NCBI GenBank assembly: GCA_001915545.1
Contig: MNQS01000203.1
Coordinates: 1-15,111, forward strand
DNA: 15,111 nucleotides
Source: Bacteroides sp. 43_108
GTDB lineage: Bacteria; Bacteroidota; Bacteroidia; Bacteroidales; Bacteroidaceae
Direction: 5' to 3'
Part shown: positions 14,225-15,111 of the stretch, piece after piece
Layout: the number at the start of each line of letters is the position of its first letter
How positions within the stretch are numbered: position 1 is the first letter of the stretch
Notes under the pieces: model-generated
Told to the model about the DNA's origin: nothing
The model's input: the letters and a program-made list of their open reading frames with translations, nothing else
Databases searched by the model: none
Made by a program: the position numbers and the translations under genes

Positions 14225-14252
14225 CAAATATATATTCATAGATTAGCATCAA
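14225..14252 (-). promoter_or_regulatory. Bacteroidetes-type promoter of the candidate small RNA
   Basis: On the - strand TTG (14252-14250) is followed after 17 bases by a perfect -7 element TATATTTG (14232-14225). The start of transcription would be near 14219. No protein gene follows before the terminator at 14048. Confidence 0.6.
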
Positions 14253-14330
14253 TAAAATCGCAAATGAATTTTTCTGCAAAAAAATCATTTTTTTTGATTT
14301 TTGTCAACTCTGTTTGCGAACACAGTGCAT

Positions 14331-14351
14331 AAAAAGTGCCGTTTGACACTT
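14331..14351 (-). terminator. Probable terminator of the macrodomain gene
   Basis: On the - strand AAGTGTC (14351-14345), loop AAAC, and GGCACTT (14340-14334) pair with one U-G wobble and run into TTT. It sits about 50 bases after the macrodomain stop. Flanking TGCAATA/TTTATGCA sequence may lengthen the stem. Confidence 0.55.
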
Positions 14352-14400
14352 ATTGCACATTTTGATTGCACAACATCGAAGATATTATATCTGCTTCATT

Positions 14401-14940
14401 TTACAGATATTTTTTCAATATTTCCTTATACGTTTCAAGAGTATATTGGTCGAAACAACAGAAAATCACTTTTTCTATTCCTGTATGCGTTTTCAGTGAT
14501 TCAATTGTTTCCCTTACGGCTATTTCGGTTGCATCCTTTACAGGATATCTGTATACTCCTGTGCTGATAGCTGGAAAAGCTATCGATCTGCATCCTGTTT
14601 CATCGGCAAGACTGATGCTGTTTCTGTAGCAGTCGGCCAATTGTTCTGACATTTTGTTCTTTAAATTTGAATTGTAGATTGGGCCTACAGTATGTATTAC
14701 ATACTTTGCTGGCAGGTTATATCCCTTTGTCAGTTTTGCTTCACCTGTTCTGCATCCATGGAGAGTTCTGCATTCTTCCAGAAGTTTAGGTCCGGCTGCA
14801 CGGTGTATAGCTCCATCGACACCGCCTCCCCCCAGCAGTGAACTGTTTGCCGCATTGACTATTGCATCGACATTCAGCGTCGTTATGTCCCCCAATAGGG
14901 CTTCTACCGATTGTTTACACATGAGCATGCAGTTTTTCAT
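14401..14940 (-). CDS. Macrodomain protein, O-acetyl-ADP-ribose deacetylase type
   Basis: A 179-residue stand-alone macrodomain of the MacroD/YmdB class. [20 protein letters not shown] (17-36) is the ADP-ribose-binding strand and loop with Asn32. [14 protein letters not shown] (37-50) holds the catalytic-type Asp42, and [11 protein letters not shown] (123-133) is the phosphate-binding loop. The enzymes remove acetyl groups from O-acetyl-ADP-ribose and can strip mono-ADP-ribose from acidic residues of proteins. The size is the full family length. ATG 14940 would leave almost no leader behind the promoter at 14952-14981. The start at ATG 14922 ([14 protein letters not shown]) gives a normal distance and a family-typical N-terminus, so the protein may be 173 residues. 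It is a single-gene transcript, not linked to the sigma operon. Confidence 0.93.
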   Translation of the reverse strand: MKNCMLMCKQSVEALLGDITTLNVDAIVNAANSSLLGGGGVDGAIHRAAGPKLLEECRTLHGCRTGEAKLTKGYNLPAKYVIHTVGPIYNSNLKNKMSEQLADCYRNSISLADETGCRSIAFPAISTGVYRYPVKDATEIAVRETIESLKTHTGIEKVIFCCFDQYTLETYKEILKKYL

Positions 14941-14951
14941 AGAAAACGTTT

Positions 14952-14981
14952 CAAATATAATAAATATTTGTTACAGTACAA
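14952..14981 (-). promoter_or_regulatory. Bacteroidetes-type promoter of the macrodomain gene
   Basis: On the - strand TTG (14981-14979), 19 bases, then a perfect -7 element TATATTTG (14959-14952). The start of transcription should fall near 14946, only a few bases before ATG 14940 and about 24 before ATG 14922. Confidence 0.7.
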
Positions 14982-15013
14982 CTTTTTTGACTGAATTTTT
15001 TATTTGCTTCATA

Positions 15014-15111
15014 TGGCAGAGTCAACCAGCAAATGCAACATTACGAAATCTTTTTGAAAAAGACCTCAGCCGGTGTCAAGAAATTGAGTTTTTCCCTCGG
15101 TCTGGCGTTGA
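15014..15111 (-). mobile_element. Right-hand window edge: 3' end of an IS30-family insertion sequence
   Basis: The end of a transposase gene is followed by TGTTGCATTTGCTGGTTGAC..., the kind of sequence that forms the terminal inverted repeat right after the stop in IS30-family elements. The outer boundary is guessed at about 15014. The other end lies outside the window, so the repeat and any target duplication cannot be checked. Confidence 0.5.
15041..15111 (-). CDS. IS30-family transposase, C-terminal fragment (partial)
   Basis: Twenty-two residues, NARPREKLNFLTPAEVFFKK plus IS, end at TAA 15043-15041. The pattern N-x-RPR-x-x-L-x-F-x-TP-x-EVF is the characteristic end of IS30-type DDE transposases. 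The gene continues beyond the window, so whether it is intact is unknown. It points toward the macrodomain gene, whose promoter begins about 60 bases after the transposase stop. Confidence 0.75.
   Translation of the reverse strand, partial: NARPREKLNFLTPAEVFFKKIS

Noticed and set aside
14301..14629. Two + strand frames across the macrodomain end
   Set aside because: They are antisense to a well-supported macrodomain gene, with no start signal or family match.

Overview
The window looks like a chromosomal stretch from a Bacteroidales bacterium (Bacteroides/Prevotella type). Signs of this are an AT-rich genome, several promoters matching the Bacteroidetes TTG...TAnnTTTG pattern, few Shine-Dalgarno sites, an ECF sigma/anti-sigma operon tied to an outer-membrane barrel, a secreted enzyme with a typical Bacteroidales C-terminal tail, and the end of an IS30-type transposase. 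Species cannot be fixed from the sequence alone.

Left part (1-5382, all + strand): the end of an unknown gene and a small ORF, then a tightly spaced run of uncharacterised genes. These are a 133-aa protein, a lipoprotein, a DUF1232/YkvA-like membrane-associated protein, an exported protein with a penicillin-binding (transpeptidase) fold whose catalytic motifs are all lost, a protein with the GHG...WCNA signature of caspase-like (clan CD) folds, and a translationally coupled CX5R phosphatase-like protein with an N-terminal zinc-binding motif. A strong hairpin terminator (5338-5382) closes the run.

Middle (5383-8346, + strand): a decayed stretch holds a 42-codon ORF with a strong Shine-Dalgarno and what looks like the N-terminal stub of an AAA+ ATPase, followed by an intact vWA/MIDAS protein. 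Then comes a structured intergenic region with two hairpins, and a secreted PI-PLC-type phosphodiesterase with its own promoter and terminator.

Right part (8367-15111, - strand): reading leftward from 13726, an exported beta-barrel protein is followed by an ECF sigma factor, a one-TM anti-sigma factor and an exported coiled-coil protein, probably one operon for an envelope-responsive regulator. Left of it lie decayed relatives: a truncated paralogue of the barrel gene and an outer-membrane receptor-like gene broken by stops and a large internal deletion. Two kinds of non-coding repeat punctuate this area: long hairpin palindromes at a matching distance upstream of each barrel-type gene, and a roughly 160-bp module present twice. 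Right of the operon are a candidate roughly 200-nt small RNA with promoter and terminator, a macrodomain (ADP-ribose-processing) gene with its own promoter and terminator, and the 3' end of an IS30-family element running off the window.

The most noteworthy items are the inactive transpeptidase-like protein with its caspase-like/phosphatase-like neighbours, the candidate sRNA, and the paired palindromes of the decaying barrel/sigma locus.
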